Origin: Pontiella sulfatireligans
Lineage (GTDB): Bacteria; Verrucomicrobiota; Kiritimatiellia; Kiritimatiellales; Pontiellaceae
Assembly: GCF_900890705.1 (NCBI RefSeq)
Contig: NZ_CAAHFH010000001.1
Location: forward strand, 3,410,001 to 3,474,000
Reading direction: 5' to 3'
Length of the DNA: 64,000 bases
Both the position numbers and the translations under genes were made by a program. Below are positions 62,789 to 64,000 of the stretch, one piece after another (the first letter of the stretch is position 1; each line of letters starts with the position of its first letter). The notes beneath the pieces were generated by a model. The model searched no databases and was not told the DNA's origin. It saw only the letters and a program-made list of their open reading frames with translations.

Positions 62789-63541
62789 TCACCAAAACGT
62801 CCAAGATCTGGGAACTGTTTTGGCGACCTCGGTGCGGACTTCCATTTCGGCGTCGCTGCCGTTCACGTCCAGCGTGGCGGCAAATATGCCGCCGCCGGCA
62901 ACGGTGTCGCTCAGCTCGCGGAGGGTGACATGCAATGGCCCGGTTTCGATCAGATAGGTATCGCGGTAAATGCCGCCCATGTAGGTGAAGTCCAGCTTGT
63001 TTTGCTCCTTGCCCGGAGGATAGAGCTTGCTGTTAGAATTATCCGCCATGACCGCTACCACGTTGGGCTTGCCGTTGGCGTTCAGTACATCGGTGACGTC
63101 GGCGGCAAAAGGAAGGTAGCCGCCGAAATGATGGGCCACCTCTTTGCCGTTCACCCAAACCTGCGCCTCGCCCATCACCGCTTCAAAATAGATGAACACC
63201 TTCCCGTGGCTGGAGGCCTTATTGACGGCAAACTTTTTGCGGTACCACGCCTTGCCCTGATAGTTCCGGCAACCACTGGCGTTCTCGCCGAGAATCTCCA
63301 GCCCGTGCGGCAGATTCGCCGCCTCCCACTCGCGGTCGTCAAACCCAACCGCTTCCGCACCCGACGCATCGCCCTTATGGAAGCGCCAGCCCGGATTAAA
63401 GTTGGCCACCGTCCGCGGACTGCCCTCTACCGCATAAAAGCCCGCCGTTGAGAACCGTTGATCCCTCCTCCCATCCGCGAAGGATGAGAAGCCTGACAAA
63501 ACCATCAATCCCAATGCCGCATATATTCGTTTAACGCTCAC
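62789..63541 (-). pseudogene. N-terminal part of a GH2 enzyme, truncated
   Basis: 250 codons with a signal peptide (MSVKRIYAALGLMVLSGFSS), the GH2 sugar-binding jelly roll (FNPGWRFHKGDASGAEAVGF, AWYRKKF, GEAQVWVNGKEVAHHFGGYL, FTYMGGIYRDTYLIETGPLH) and the start of the Ig-like domain. The catalytic barrel is absent: after about residue 240 the sequence runs into the DUF1080 fragment and a TGA. A normal GH2 has 700-1000 residues. It may still be transcribed but cannot be an active glycosidase. Confidence 0.8.
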
Positions 63542-63589
63542 AGTATTCCCCGTTTAATTCAGTCCAGTGCAATCCTGCCCATTTGTTCA

Positions 63590-63626
63590 GTTTATAAACA
63601 AACTAGAACCTAGCACTAACTAGAAC
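63590..63626. promoter_or_regulatory. Palindrome and spaced direct repeat, candidate control site
   Basis: GTTTATAAAC (63590-63599), a 10-base palindrome, is followed at once by AACTAGAAC at 63601-63609 and again at 63618-63626. They lie 49-85 bases upstream of the GH2 fragment. The 17-base period suits an activator such as AraC/XylR. Confidence 0.35.
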
Positions 63627-63741
63627 GATGAAAAATATGTGATTACGCAATTCTTATACGAATCTACGCCAAATTCCGGCGGAGCGAAACCGCCAGAATG
63701 CAAATGTTCAGGAGCCTATGGTTGCATAGCAGAACAGCTGA

Positions 63742-64000
63742 TTACTGTTTTTGCCAAACCCGAATGTATTCAATCTCGTAATCGACCGGAAGGTCTTCCT
63801 TTGCGGGCAGCCCCTGCCAGGGGAAGGTTTCAGAATCAACCCAGACTGAGATCGGATTTTTAAGCACCCATTTGTCGCCCAGTGCTGCCCGGGTGACCTC
63901 CCCGACCAGCTCTCCGTCGGCATAAAACTTTAAGTAGTCTTCGTTCCATTCGCAGCCGTACACGTGAAACTCGCCGGCCACCCGCCAATCGAGATGGGCC
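63742..64000 (-). CDS. GH16 glycosidase, C-terminal part (5' end beyond window)
   Basis: The last 86 codons of a GH16-type concanavalin-like enzyme: FHVYGCEWNEDYLKFYADGE (the standard strand pair before the end of GH16 domains), VWVDSETFPWQGLPAKEDLP, and the closing VDYEIEYIRVWQKQ. This ending occurs in GH16 beta-agarases, porphyranases and kappa-carrageenases; the catalytic ExDxxE motif would lie beyond the edge. It fits an endo-acting galactanase role next to the sulfatases. About 200 bases separate its stop from the GH2 fragment. Confidence 0.85.
   Translation of the reverse strand, partial: AHLDWRVAGEFHVYGCEWNEDYLKFYADGELVGEVTRAALGDKWVLKNPISVWVDSETFPWQGLPAKEDLPVDYEIEYIRVWQKQ

Noticed and set aside
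62789..62791. TGA as a selenocysteine codon
   Set aside because: The flanking pieces belong to two unrelated domains and no catalytic selenocysteine is known in either, so a stop at a recombination junction is simpler.
62384..63451. Open frame of 355 codons on the plus strand
   Set aside because: It is antisense to the GH2/DUF1080 fragments, whose residues match known domains; the plus-strand product has shadow-like composition and no ribosome site.
1..64000. CRISPR array, tRNA, rRNA, integrase or phage genes
   Set aside because: No regularly spaced short repeats, RNA gene cores or recombinase motifs were seen; mobile DNA is limited to two transposase remnants.

Overview
The window looks like part of the genome of a marine polysaccharide-degrading bacterium of the PVC group, most likely Kiritimatiellota (Pontiella-like) or a relative. 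This is inferred from the gene content: ten formylglycine-type sulfatases, five close paralogues of one secreted beta-propeller hydrolase, two GH82-like (iota-carrageenase-like) beta-helix proteins, GH2, GH16, GH36, GH42-like and GH115 enzymes, a PEP-CTERM protein, and AraC/XylR-type regulators. I see no SusC/SusD pair, no rRNA or tRNA, and no housekeeping block. Nearly everything is on the minus strand, so reading in gene order runs from right to left.

Layout, left to right. 1-5.8 kb: a sulfatase cut by the window edge, a GH36-like alpha-galactosidase, a GH82-like beta-helix protein and a second sulfatase. 5.9-7.3 kb: an AraC regulator with a multi-pass membrane domain. 7.4-13.6 kb: two alternating [beta-propeller protein + sulfatase] pairs. 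13.6-15.8 kb: a uroporphyrinogen-decarboxylase-like protein, divergent from a cupin-AraC regulator. 15.9-17.4 kb: a sulfatase almost identical to one 13 kb away. 17.7-25.1 kb: a compact glucuronate operon (SDR, uxuA, uxaC, RraA-like, Nramp-like transporter, GH115), divergent from a XylR-type regulator and closed by a hairpin. 26.4-26.7 kb: an IS5-type transposase remnant. 26.7-29.2 kb: a GH2 beta-galactosidase-like enzyme. 29.3-40.4 kb: a duplicated array of sulfatases and beta-propeller hydrolases, mostly joined by 4-base overlaps, with decayed sulfatase ends between some copies. 40.4-60.9 kb: large secreted multidomain proteins (sulfatase, FN3 protein, GH82-like, GH42-like, unknown) around a two-component system. 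61-64 kb: a scrap region with a truncated XylR regulator, an ISL3 transposase remnant, a GH2/DUF1080 chimera and the 3' end of a GH16 gene.

How the parts fit. Secreted sulfatases, endo-acting enzymes and exo-glycosidases would dismantle a sulfated galactan of carrageenan type, perhaps with uronate-containing side chains. GH115 and the uronate operon would release and catabolise glucuronate. A histidine kinase with a very large exported sensor, and its NarL-type partner, sit beside a palindromic element that occurs three times, each time upstream of a gene for a large secreted protein. Six exported proteins with unrelated catalytic domains share a C-terminal module that could be a sorting or anchoring signal.

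The most novel candidates are this palindrome/two-component regulon, the shared C-terminal module, the Nramp-fold transporter without metal-binding motifs inside the uronate operon, and the decayed repeat array of sulfatase plus beta-propeller genes. Family names rest on motifs read by eye; no database search was possible.
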